A program made the translations under genes and the position numbers. Below the pieces are notes generated by a model. The model saw nothing but the letters and a program-made list of their open reading frames with translations. It ran no database searches and had not been told where the DNA came from. From the NCBI GenBank assembly GCA_002401295.1, contig NVSR01000086.1, forward strand, positions 442 to 8,439: a stretch of DNA of 7,998 bases, read 5' to 3'. Shown here in pieces: positions 1 to 5,794 of the stretch; the stretch's first letter is position 1; each line of letters starts with the position of its first letter. The DNA is from SAR324 cluster bacterium. GTDB lineage: Bacteria; SAR324; XYD2-FULL-50-16.

Positions 1-272
1 CAGAGCAGTAATTCCTTTTCCAAGTCTCTATCCTCAATTTTCTGCATCATATCCGCGAGTATGGTCAGCCCCTCCAGATTGATGTGGGCATAGATATCTT
101 CCTTGCTCTTAAAAAGGGCATAAATACTACTCTTGCCATATTCAGCAGCATCACAAATATTTTTTACGGAAACCCCTTCGTAGCCATGTTGAAAAAAGAG
201 TTCTTTACTTACTTCCAGGATATCCGCTTTTCTCGCTTCTAACTCTCTGGCACGTCTTTCCGCACTTCCCAT
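1..272 (-). CDS. TetR/AcrR-family transcriptional regulator, N-terminal part (cut by window edge)
   Basis: Reading leftward from ATG at 272 there is an open frame of 90 codons that runs off the window. The translation has the typical TetR N-terminal DNA-binding layout: a basic start (MGSAERRARELEARKADIL), a first helix ending LFFQHGYEGVSV, the recognition region NICDAAEYGKSSIYALFKSKEDIY at about residues 38-61, and the beginning of a second domain. TetR proteins are dimeric repressors whose C-terminal domain binds a ligand; that domain is outside the window, so ligand and targets are unknown. The Shine-Dalgarno match before this ATG is poor, but no better in-frame start exists and the helix-turn-helix begins at the usual distance from it. 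The gene follows ygiQ on the same strand, 141 bases downstream, with a hairpin and its own promoter in between. The family call is secure, the function is not. Confidence 0.92.
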   Translation of the reverse strand, partial: MGSAERRARELEARKADILEVSKELFFQHGYEGVSVKNICDAAEYGKSSIYALFKSKEDIYAHINLEGLTILADMMQKIEDRDLEKELLL

Positions 273-306
273 GGTAGGGTCTCAATCTGGGGTTATCGTC
301 TATAAT

Positions 307-335
307 ATAGTAATGAAGTGCTTCTATTTATTCAA
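307..335 (-). promoter_or_regulatory. candidate sigma70 promoter of the tetR-family gene
   Basis: On the minus strand there is a -35-like TTGAAT (335-330), a 17-base spacer and a -10-like TACTAT (312-307). Transcription would begin near 300, giving a leader of about 28 bases before ATG 272. The spacer contains a short dyad, GAAG-TG-CTTC (315-324 on plus), which could be half of an autoregulatory operator as is common for TetR proteins, but the arms are only 4 bp. Inferred from consensus matching only. Confidence 0.45.
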
Positions 336-376
336 TTATGACTTCTTAGTCTATCTATTTTCTATCTGAAGGCCTG

Positions 377-404
377 TTGTTCCTACATGGGGTTGTAGGA
401 ACAA
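377..404 (-). terminator. perfect 11-bp hairpin downstream of ygiQ, terminator-like but without a T-run
   Basis: TTGTTCCTACA (377-387) and TGTAGGAACAA (394-404) are exact reverse complements separated by the six bases TGGGGT. The hairpin begins 9 bases after the ygiQ stop codon and lies upstream of the tetR promoter, so transcription termination or 3'-end protection for ygiQ is the simplest role. Neither flank carries a run of T, so it is not a canonical intrinsic terminator. An operator for a dimeric regulator is an alternative. Confidence 0.45.
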
Positions 405-413
405 GGAGTGAGG

Positions 414-2366
414 TTATTTTCTACCAGCTCCTTTTGACCAGTGCTTCTTTTTAGGAGAATTGACGTTTTTATTTTTTCTTTTGCTTTTGGAAAAATCGGT
501 TTTTTTTGGGGCCGAGTTACTATCACCTGACTTTTGAGAGGAGAAAATGGCCGGGATGTAAGAATCCAGTTTTAAAGAACGTAATGTGTCTTTGATCCAG
601 GCGGCATTTTCCACCTTGTACCAATAGAAAAATTTTCTTTGATCTTGTTTTTCTTCCTTTGTTTTGGGGGTGTACACCGGTTTGAGTGTATAAGGGTGAT
701 AACCGGAATAATAGATCACCGCAGAGACCGTCATGGGCGTAGGGGTCAAATCCTGAGTCTGCTCCAAGCGATAACCTAATGCCTTGGTTTCTTTTGCCAG
801 GTTGGCCATGTCTTCCATCTGACATCCTGGGTGGCTGGAAATAAAATAAGGAATTAGCTGCTGGTTGAGCCCTTGCTCCTGATTAATGCGATCAAATTTG
901 TCCTTAAAATCGTGAAAGAGTTTGAAGGAAGGCTTGCGCATTAATTTTAAGACTTTATCCGAAGCATGTTCAGGAGCTACTTTCAAACGACCTGAGACAT
1001 GATGGGTAATCAATTGCTTTACATATTTATCGTGTTGGTTGTGCTCTTCATCTTCCGGCTTCCCCAATAACATGTCATAACGAATACCACTGCTGACAAA
1101 AGCCTTTTTGACCTTGGGATGGGCGGCGGCTTCCTGATAGATCTCCAGCATAGGTTTGTGACTGGTATCCAGATTGCTACAGATTTTTGGAAAGATACAG
1201 GAGGGGCGAATGCAAACCTCACACATGGGGATATCCACACCTTTCATTTTATACATGTTGGCGGAGGGACCACCCAAATCACTAATATACCCCTTGAAAT
1301 CCGGCATTTTCGTCACTTGATCCACTTCTTTCAGAATGGATTCTTTGGAGCGACTGGCAATGAACTTGCCTTGGTGAGCAGAAATAGTACAAAAACTACA
1401 ACCTCCAAAACAGCCTCGATGCATGTTGATGGAGAATTTAATCATATCAAAAGCTGGAATGGGACCCCGCTTTTTGTATTTGGGATGGGGCAGACGGGTG
1501 TAGGGCAAATCGAAAGAACCGTCAATTTCCTCGGCTTCCATGGTGGGGAAGGGAGGGTTGATCACCAGCTTCATTCCTCCTACTTCCTGGGTCAGCCTAC
1601 GGGCGTTCATTTTGTTGGATTCCTGTTCCACATGTTTGAAATTGGCAGCGTAGGCTTTACGGTCTGCGATACAGTCTTCATGGGAAGTCAGTTCCAGAGT
1701 TTCCCACTTCTTGCTTTTTGGCAGCTTGGCATCCAGAGGTTGCAAAAAAGAGGTCTGACGAATCGTTTTGAGGGAGTCAAAAGGCACGCCTTTGTCCAAC
1801 ATACGCAACAATTCAATCAGAGGCTGCTCCCCCATTCCATAGACCAGCATATCCGCACCACTTTCATACAAAAAGCTGGGACGCAGCTGGTCCTGCCAAT
1901 AATCGTAATGGGTGACTCGTCGCAAAGAGGCTTCAATACCTCCCAGAACGACAGGAACGTCGGGAAAGAGTTCCTTCAGGATCTTGGTGTAAACAATCGT
2001 GGGGTAATCAGGCCGGAAACCAGCCTTGCCATCGGCGGAATAGGCATCATCCGAACGCAGTCTTTTGTTGGCCGTGTAGTGATTGATCATGGAATCCATG
2101 TTACCTGCAGTCACCCCAAAAAACAAACGAGGCTTACCCAGCTTTTTAAAGTCCCTCAGATCATCTTTCCAGTTGGGCTGGGCGATCATACCGACCTTGA
2201 AGCCCTCCCGCTCAATCAACCGACCAATCACAGCTGTTCCAAAGGAGGGATGGTCGATGTAAGCATCTCCAGTAATCAGGATTACGTCCAAATCTTCCCA
2301 ACCATGTTTCTTCATTTCTTTACGGGTGGTAGGAAACCAATCAGTAATTTTAGGTTCTGTATACAT
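414..2366 (-). CDS. ygiQ: YgiQ-family radical SAM protein (UPF0313)
   Basis: This 650-residue protein belongs to the conserved YgiQ family, iron-sulfur radical SAM proteins with no established reaction. The N-terminal third (about residues 25-185) is a cobalamin-binding-like Rossmann region with the family signature GDAYIDHPSFG, then FFGVTAGNMDSMINHYTANKRLRSDDAY and GGIEASLRR. The radical SAM core starts near residue 305 and has the cluster motif CFGGCSFC (C319, C323, C326). A second cysteine group, C-x2-C-x4-C-x5-C at residues 382-396, may hold an additional cluster (inference). The PYFISSHPG and YYSGYHPY motifs near 505 and 552 are typical of the family. The last 30 residues are a Lys/Arg-rich tail. 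I start at ATG 2366. The frame stays open to a TTG at 2411, but that TTG abuts the T-run of the preceding gene's terminator and has no ribosome-binding site, and the extra 15 residues are not part of the conserved family N-terminus. Confidence 0.97.
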   Translation of the reverse strand: MYTEPKITDWFPTTRKEMKKHGWEDLDVILITGDAYIDHPSFGTAVIGRLIEREGFKVGMIAQPNWKDDLRDFKKLGKPRLFFGVTAGNMDSMINHYTANKRLRSDDAYSADGKAGFRPDYPTIVYTKILKELFPDVPVVLGGIEASLRRVTHYDYWQDQLRPSFLYESGADMLVYGMGEQPLIELLRMLDKGVPFDSLKTIRQTSFLQPLDAKLPKSKKWETLELTSHEDCIADRKAYAANFKHVEQESNKMNARRLTQEVGGMKLVINPPFPTMEAEEIDGSFDLPYTRLPHPKYKKRGPIPAFDMIKFSINMHRGCFGGCSFCTISAHQGKFIASRSKESILKEVDQVTKMPDFKGYISDLGGPSANMYKMKGVDIPMCEVCIRPSCIFPKICSNLDTSHKPMLEIYQEAAAHPKVKKAFVSSGIRYDMLLGKPEDEEHNQHDKYVKQLITHHVSGRLKVAPEHASDKVLKLMRKPSFKLFHDFKDKFDRINQEQGLNQQLIPYFISSHPGCQMEDMANLAKETKALGYRLEQTQDLTPTPMTVSAVIYYSGYHPYTLKPVYTPKTKEEKQDQRKFFYWYKVENAAWIKDTLRSLKLDSYIPAIFSSQKSGDSNSAPKKTDFSKSKRKNKNVNSPKKKHWSKGAGRK

Positions 2367-2409
2367 ATCAATGGGACTTTTTCTAAAAGGTAATAAACTG
2401 CTAACAAGC

Positions 2410-2437
2410 AAAAAAAAAGACTACCCCGATGGTAGTC
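2410..2437 (-). terminator. Rho-independent terminator of the outer-membrane-like protein gene
   Basis: Read on the minus strand, GACTACC (2437-2431) pairs with GGTAGTC (2425-2419) around a five-base loop, and nine T residues follow at once (2418-2410). This is a textbook intrinsic terminator, 66 bases after the stop of the gene at 2504-3154. It separates that gene (and the acyltransferase upstream of it) from ygiQ, so ygiQ needs its own promoter or read-through. It also argues against a ygiQ start at 2411. Confidence 0.87.
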
Positions 2438-2503
2438 AAGTAGCCCTGCTTGTTCTGTAATCTGGTGGGTATTCTCTTGGATGAAAGGCTGGAGCAGAAG
2501 ACT

Positions 2504-3154
2504 TTAGAAATAGAGTCCCGCACCCAGACCGGTTGTGGCTCCGGAAAAATCGCCGGGAGATATGGGGTGTTTGACGTAGAAAGTAAATACCGGGGCCAGA
2601 TCATTGGTTTTGGGATCAAAGCCAAATGCCAGGCCATAAGAATAAAAGCGATTGGAATAAGCTATTTTTTTAGTCTCCTTTTCTCCGGAGCTTGTTGTTT
2701 GCTGGAATTCTATATGCCCGGTATCTTCACCCACTCCAAAGTAAAAAAAACGAGCCGGTTGCCAGATTAAAGCGAAAGAACGATTGATTCGCCTGACTTT
2801 TAATACTGTTACATCATCACTACTAATGCCATTTCCTTGAGGATCGGCAGTCTTATTGATACTAATTTCACCTGTATCATCTTGTCCTATCGAGATGCCC
2901 CAGGTACCGAAACTCAGACCCAGTACAATGCCACCCCCTTCAATCTCAGCAGGCAAAACATTGGTATAGGCCTTAATCTCCTGGGAGGCACTATCAGGTG
3001 CGGCATCAACGGTTCCTCTTCCTTGACCATACCAGATGCCCCAACCAACAGCTCCCTCTTTAATATAATCTACAGGCACTTGAGCACTAGCTACTAATGG
3101 AACTGTAAAAAACAGCAAGAGAAAAAATCTCAGTCGAAAACTAGGTCTAACCAT
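2504..3154 (-). CDS. secreted, probable outer-membrane beta-barrel protein of unknown function
   Basis: I do not recognise the family of this 216-residue protein. It opens with a clear Sec signal peptide: basic start MVRPSFRLR, a hydrophobic core FFLLLFFTVPLV, and an AXA-type cleavage site (VASA|Q) after residue 24. The mature part of about 190 residues has no hydrophobic helix. It is rich in Gly and aromatics in alternating patterns (GWGIWYGQG, GTWGISIG, FFYFGVGED, YSYGLAFGFD, APVFTFYV) and ends GAGLYF. A C-terminal Phe after alternating residues is the usual signature of an outer-membrane barrel recognised by BamA, and the size suits about eight strands (inference). ATG 3154 is preceded by AGAGGT with 8 bases between. 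The gene lies 104 bases downstream of the acyltransferase on the same strand and ends in a strong terminator, which suggests a two-gene envelope transcript. A periplasmic beta-sandwich protein remains possible. Confidence 0.85.
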   Translation of the reverse strand: MVRPSFRLRFFLLLFFTVPLVASAQVPVDYIKEGAVGWGIWYGQGRGTVDAAPDSASQEIKAYTNVLPAEIEGGGIVLGLSFGTWGISIGQDDTGEISINKTADPQGNGISSDDVTVLKVRRINRSFALIWQPARFFYFGVGEDTGHIEFQQTTSSGEKETKKIAYSNRFYSYGLAFGFDPKTNDLAPVFTFYVKHPISPGDFSGATTGLGAGLYF

Positions 3155-3258
3155 TGGGATGTACCTCTAAAGTAACAACATTTCTGGATTAGGGACGTAG
3201 AATAGAGTAAAGGGCTTGGAAAAAAACCTTAGCAACTGTATTTATAGAAATCAAGATA

Positions 3259-4194
3259 TTAGCCGTAAATATTTTCTTTGGGCTCATCGGCGGGACGAGT
3301 CTTCCAGCGGCGATTGAACCAGAAGTAATGATCGGGGTTTTCTCGAATCACTTTTTCCAGTTGCTGACTGACCAATGAGGCCACATGAGCAACATCTTTT
3401 TCCTGATCACCCGTGAGCTCATAATTCAGTCGGATGATATGCCCTTGATGCTGCAAAGGACCTTTGCGAACTACCCAGGCAAAAAAGAGTGGATTTTTTT
3501 TGAGCACAGTGAAAGTAGGCAGACCTGTACCATAGGCGGCTTTTTTACCAAAAAACTCTACAAACAAGCTGTCATGAGGGACATTCAAATCACCCAATAT
3601 ACCCAACACCTCTTTTTTTCTGAGGACTTTGAGCATTTGTCGTGTTGCGGCTTTTGACTTGGTGATGGTTTTCATGCCGAATTTTTGGCGAATTCCATTC
3701 AAGGAGTCATCAAAGAGAGAGTTTTTCTGTTTTCCCGCATAACCTTGGAAAGAAGAGCCAAAACTCTCGGTTGCTTGAGCGATACCGGCAGTGAGCAATT
3801 CCCAATGACCAAAATGGCTGCCAGCGACGGTGACTCCCTTCCCCTCGGCAATCGCCTCCTGTAAAGCCTCCAGTCCTTCTATATGAATATATTTCCCCAA
3901 TTGTTCCGGTGAAATGTGTTTCATCAAGAGAACCTCAAAAAAAACACTGGCTACATTTTTATAGACTCTTTTGGTTAATTGCTTGCGCTCCGGCTCAGAA
4001 AGGGAATCACCAAAAGCAATTTCCAGATTAGTTTCAACTACAGAGCGGCGGATTCCCAAAAAGTAACAAAAGCTGCCAAAACCTCTGCCCAAGGCGACAA
4101 CTAGCCTTTTGGGAAAAATACCAAACAGAAAAAGTAAACTTTGAAAAAGGAAAAATTCAAACCGATATTTTAGTGACATGAGCCTGTTATGCAT
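3259..4194 (-). CDS. LpxL/HtrB-family lipid A late acyltransferase (lysophospholipid acyltransferase family)
   Basis: This 311-residue protein is a membrane-associated acyltransferase of the family that adds secondary acyl chains to lipid A precursors at the cytoplasmic face of the inner membrane, using acyl-ACP. The N-terminus is hydrophobic (residues 13-46), giving a membrane anchor. The catalytic HX4(D/E) motif is visible as SHFGHWE with H127 and E132. The family's second block, GDLNVPHDSLFVEFFGKKA, is at residues 201-219, and the closing motif DHYFWFNRRWKTRP is at 288-301, with Asn where many members have His. Length is normal for the family. Which paralogue it is (LpxL, LpxM or LpxP type), and its acyl-chain choice, cannot be told. 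The start at 4194 gives the longest frame but has a weak ribosome-binding site; ATG 4179, five codons later, is an alternative. It is divergent from the gene at 4411 and precedes the barrel-like protein gene. Confidence 0.95.
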   Translation of the reverse strand: MHNRLMSLKYRFEFFLFQSLLFLFGIFPKRLVVALGRGFGSFCYFLGIRRSVVETNLEIAFGDSLSEPERKQLTKRVYKNVASVFFEVLLMKHISPEQLGKYIHIEGLEALQEAIAEGKGVTVAGSHFGHWELLTAGIAQATESFGSSFQGYAGKQKNSLFDDSLNGIRQKFGMKTITKSKAATRQMLKVLRKKEVLGILGDLNVPHDSLFVEFFGKKAAYGTGLPTFTVLKKNPLFFAWVVRKGPLQHQGHIIRLNYELTGDQEKDVAHVASLVSQQLEKVIRENPDHYFWFNRRWKTRPADEPKENIYG

Positions 4195-4230
4195 AAGGTC
4201 TATTAATCAATGAAAAGTATTGTTGAGGCC

Positions 4231-4259
4231 ATTTTGCCCTGAAGAGTTGAATCTGGCAA
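4231..4259 (-). promoter_or_regulatory. candidate sigma70 promoter of the acyltransferase gene
   Basis: On the minus strand, TTGCCA (4259-4254) matches five of six -35 consensus bases. A 17-base spacer separates it from CAAAAT (4236-4231), which matches four of six -10 bases. Transcription would start near 4224, about 30 bases before ATG 4194. The same stretch can fold: CCATTT-TGCC (4229-4238) pairs with GGCA-bulge-AAATGG (4255-4267), so a dyad overlaps both promoter hexamers. Consensus-based inference. Confidence 0.5.
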
Positions 4260-4357
4260 TGAAATGGAGGGCGGTAGGCTTCACAAGATTTATTTTTTTA
4301 AGCATAGTCGACCTATCTTCTGATTTCAGATAAATAGTGCTTGGGCAAAAAGGTGTT

Positions 4358-4388
4358 TTTTTGTCCAGATATTAAATATAGACAAAAA
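4358..4388. promoter_or_regulatory. 31-bp interrupted dyad upstream of the TTG-started secreted protein gene; possible operator
   Basis: TTTTTGTC (4358-4365) and GACAAAAA (4381-4388) are exact reverse complements around a 15-base AT-rich centre that is itself largely symmetric (ATATT-A-AATAT). The dyad ends 22 bases before the TTG start codon at 4411, so it lies in the promoter region of that gene, where a regulator could block or recruit polymerase. I could not fit a convincing -35/-10 pair here. The hairpin is AT-rich and is followed by no T-run on the plus strand, so protein binding is more plausible than termination. Confidence 0.4.
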
Positions 4389-4399
4389 CAGTATTTAAT

Positions 4400-4405
4400 A
4401 AGGGG
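4400..4405 (+). promoter_or_regulatory. strong ribosome-binding site that selects a TTG start
   Basis: AAGGGG lies 5 bases before TTG 4411. No in-frame ATG occurs until the codons for residues 35-36, beyond the signal peptide, so this site fixes the non-ATG start. Confidence 0.75.
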
Positions 4406-4410
4406 TTGTT

Positions 4411-4893
4411 TTGAAAAAGGTGCTTTGTGTACTAGTTTTTATTGGGATATTACTTTCTCCGGCATGGGCAGAAGAGCAGCAAGAATATCTGAAAAAATTA
4501 AAACGTGTCCAAATGATGGACCTTAGTATTGAAGAAGGGGTTGATTACATTTGTCAGCATTTGGCAGTGGATAAGAGCACAATCTGTAGGAATCAGAATA
4601 ATTTACAGACCTCCTTGCGATTCGAAAAAATGATTTTGGACGGCCTGGAAGACCTCGATGATGTGGATGAAGAAAAACTAGGGACAAAAGTGACGAACGT
4701 TGAACTCTCTTACCAATATTACGAAGCCTTAGTGGATGTGATTGGATTTTATAACTTTCGGAAAAAAGCCGGGCAACACGCTGAAAAACAGGAGTGGCTA
4801 AAGGCTTACGAGAGTATCCTGCTTGCCGAAAACCTCTTGGTGAAAGCAAAGATCTATCTCTCTCTCACCAAGATCCTGATTGAGCGGAACTAG
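4411..4893 (+). CDS. small secreted alpha-helical protein of unknown function (TTG start)
   Basis: I do not recognise this 160-residue protein. Starting at TTG 4411 gives a classic signal peptide: MKK, a hydrophobic core VLCVLVFIGILL, and cleavage site PAWA|EE after residue 20. It is therefore exported, probably to the periplasm. There is no Cys at the +1 position, so it is not a lipoprotein. The mature part is charged and predicted helical throughout (my reading of residue pattern): LKKLKRVQMMDLSIEEGVDYI, then an acidic stretch around residues 76-90, then helices containing YYEALVDVIGFYNFRKKA and LKAYESILLAENLLVKAK. Two cysteines, C48 and C59, could form a disulfide in the periplasm. It is divergent from the acyltransferase and followed by tpx after 241 bases. 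A TPR-like helical repeat fold is conceivable but not supported by a clear motif. Confidence 0.83.
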   Translation: MKKVLCVLVFIGILLSPAWAEEQQEYLKKLKRVQMMDLSIEEGVDYICQHLAVDKSTICRNQNNLQTSLRFEKMILDGLEDLDDVDEEKLGTKVTNVELSYQYYEALVDVIGFYNFRKKAGQHAEKQEWLKAYESILLAENLLVKAKIYLSLTKILIERN

Positions 4894-4934
4894 AGAAAAA
4901 GACTTCTAATAGAAAAAATCTATAGGACCTATCG

Positions 4935-4957
4935 ATAAAAGTTATTTTACATAGTAA
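4935..4957 (+). repeat. shared 23-bp intergenic element, copy 1 (upstream of tpx)
   Basis: This stretch matches 6515-6537 at 20 of 23 positions. The common core reads ATTTTAC(A/G)TAGTAA. It contains an imperfect dyad, TTTAC-ATA-GTAAA, as expected for a dimeric regulator's operator. It begins 200 bases before the tpx start codon at 5135; copy 2 begins 195 bases before the transporter start. An adjoining shorter stretch (AGTAAATACATTAA, 4953-4966) also resembles 6486-6499 at 13 of 14 positions. A regulatory role is inference. Confidence 0.45.
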
Positions 4958-5024
4958 ATACATTAATTTAGATCTTTAATTAGAATTTTACTTAATGGTT
5001 CAGGGATCAGGGTATTGAACAGTG

Positions 5025-5065
5025 CCCCCAATGAGGTCCTCTTAAAAAGGGGAGGAGGGCCGGGG
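5025..5065 (+). other. GC-rich foldable block just upstream of the tpx -10 box
   Basis: In an otherwise AT-rich gap this stretch is strongly G/C-rich and can fold. CCCC (5025-5028) pairs with GGGG (5062-5065), GG (5035-5036) with CC (5060-5061), and TCCTC (5037-5041) with GAGGA (5052-5056). On the plus strand it also carries four closely spaced G-runs (4, 2, 3 and 4 G, 5049-5065). It ends two bases before a perfect TATAAT. It could be a regulator-binding site in place of a -35 box, or a structured part of a longer transcript. Confidence 0.4.
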
Positions 5066-5067
5066 AC

Positions 5068-5073
5068 TATAAT
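5068..5073 (+). promoter_or_regulatory. perfect -10 box TATAAT, probable tpx promoter
   Basis: TATAAT occurs 61 bases before the tpx start codon. The position 17 bases upstream (5045-5050) reads AAAAGG, which is no -35 match, and there is no TGN extension. If this promoter is used it probably depends on an activator bound to the G-rich region just upstream, which would suit a peroxide-induced gene. Inferred from consensus only. Confidence 0.5.
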
Positions 5074-5122
5074 CTACGATTGATTTCCCTAAATCAACTT
5101 TTACTAGAAAAGATCTAATTCA

Positions 5123-5128
5123 AAGGAG
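5123..5128 (+). promoter_or_regulatory. strong ribosome-binding site that decides the tpx start
   Basis: AAGGAG directly abuts an in-frame ATG at 5129, which is too close to be used, and sits 6 bases before ATG 5135, the ideal spacing. The true start is therefore 5135. Confidence 0.85.
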
Positions 5129-5134
5129 ATGGAC

Positions 5135-5635
5135 ATGGCGCAGACTAAACTTAAAGGAAATGTAGTTCAAACAATTGGTGATTTACCTTCCGTTGGCTCT
5201 CAAATTCCAGGGTTTCAACTAGTGAAGAATGATCTTTCCTCACAGCAACTGAGTGATCTGCAGGGGAAAAAAATTGTTTTTAATATTTTTCCTAGTATAG
5301 ATACTGGTGTTTGCGCAACATCCGTTCGTAAGTTCAATGAGGAAGCAGGAAAGTTAGAGAATACGGTCGTTCTCTGTGTTTCCCGGGATCTTCCCTTTGC
5401 TTTAGGTCGATTTTGTGGGGCTGAAGGCCTGGAAAATGTAACAGCACTTTCTGATTTCCGCAGTGGCGATTTTGGTAAAGCCTATGGAGTAGAACTGACT
5501 GATGGTCCTCTGGCTGCTCTGATGGCTCGTGCGGTCGTCGTGGCTGACGAAACAGGCAAGGTTGTTTATACAGAGTTGGTGCCTGAAATCACAGAAGAAC
5601 CAAATTACGAAAAAGCCTTGGCCGCCTTGGCTTAA
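5135..5635 (+). CDS. tpx: thiol peroxidase (Tpx, atypical 2-Cys peroxiredoxin)
   Basis: This 166-residue protein reduces hydrogen peroxide and organic, including lipid, hydroperoxides, with electrons normally supplied by thioredoxin; Escherichia coli Tpx is the well-studied member. The family signatures are all present: NIFPSIDTGVCATSVRKFN with peroxidatic Cys60 after the conserved Thr, VVLCVSRDLPFA with Cys81, RFCGAEGL with resolving Cys94, and ARAVVVADETGKVVY near the end. The length is close to the E. coli protein and the three cysteines sit one residue earlier than C61, C82 and C95 there. ATG 5135 is chosen over ATG 5129 because of ribosome-binding-site spacing. The gene has its own promoter region and a terminator-like hairpin downstream, then sodB. 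There is no signal peptide, so it acts in the cytoplasm. The identification is secure. Confidence 0.98.
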   Translation: MAQTKLKGNVVQTIGDLPSVGSQIPGFQLVKNDLSSQQLSDLQGKKIVFNIFPSIDTGVCATSVRKFNEEAGKLENTVVLCVSRDLPFALGRFCGAEGLENVTALSDFRSGDFGKAYGVELTDGPLAALMARAVVVADETGKVVYTELVPEITEEPNYEKALAALA

Positions 5636-5671
5636 GCTCACAAAAAGCCAACTGATAAGGGTTACAAAAGA

Positions 5672-5710
5672 GTAGCTCCCGTAAAGGGGAGCTACCCTTA
5701 ATTATTGTTT
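5672..5710 (+). terminator. tpx terminator-like hairpin
   Basis: GTAGCTCCC (5672-5680) and GGGAGCTAC (5687-5695) form a perfect 9-bp stem with a 6-base loop, 36 bases after the tpx stop. The sequence after it is T-rich but broken (CCTTAATTATTGTTTT, 5696-5711), so termination may be partial and allow some read-through into sodB. On the other strand the stem is followed by TCTTTTG, but no minus-strand gene ends here. Confidence 0.65.
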
Positions 5711-5715
5711 TACTT

Positions 5716-5745
5716 TTGATCAACAAAGCGCTTAGAATCTAAAGA
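5716..5745 (+). promoter_or_regulatory. weak candidate promoter of sodB
   Basis: TTGATC (5716-5721) is followed by an 18-base spacer and TAAAGA (5740-5745), a poor -10 match. The region also holds small dyads, TTGATCAA (5716-5723) and AGAATC (5734-5739) paired with either GATTC at 5744-5748 or GATTCT at 5749-5754, which might serve a regulator. Weak evidence; sodB may also be reached by read-through from tpx. Confidence 0.25.
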
Positions 5746-5794
5746 TTCGATTCTGGAAATCAATTTTTCAAGCACAGCAACAACGGAGAAGACT

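Noticed and set aside
1119..2393. Long plus-strand open frame of 424 codons opposite ygiQ
   Set aside because: It lies entirely within the antisense of a highly conserved YgiQ coding sequence, has no recognisable domain, and owes its length to the codon use of the real gene.
2837..3097. Plus-strand frame opposite the barrel-like protein gene
   Set aside because: Antisense to a frame with a clear signal peptide, ribosome-binding site and terminator; no features of its own.
4290..4300. T-run after the divergent promoter region, considered as a terminator
   Set aside because: No stem directly precedes it and no plus-strand gene ends before it.
4341..4526. Plus-strand frame overlapping the start of the secreted protein gene
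   Set aside because: It is out of frame with the signal-peptide-bearing frame, lacks a sensible ribosome-binding site and covers promoter-like DNA.
5049..5065. G-quadruplex in the tpx leader
   Set aside because: One of the four G-runs has only two bases, so at best a two-layer structure could form. I kept the region as a GC-rich fold rather than calling a quadruplex.
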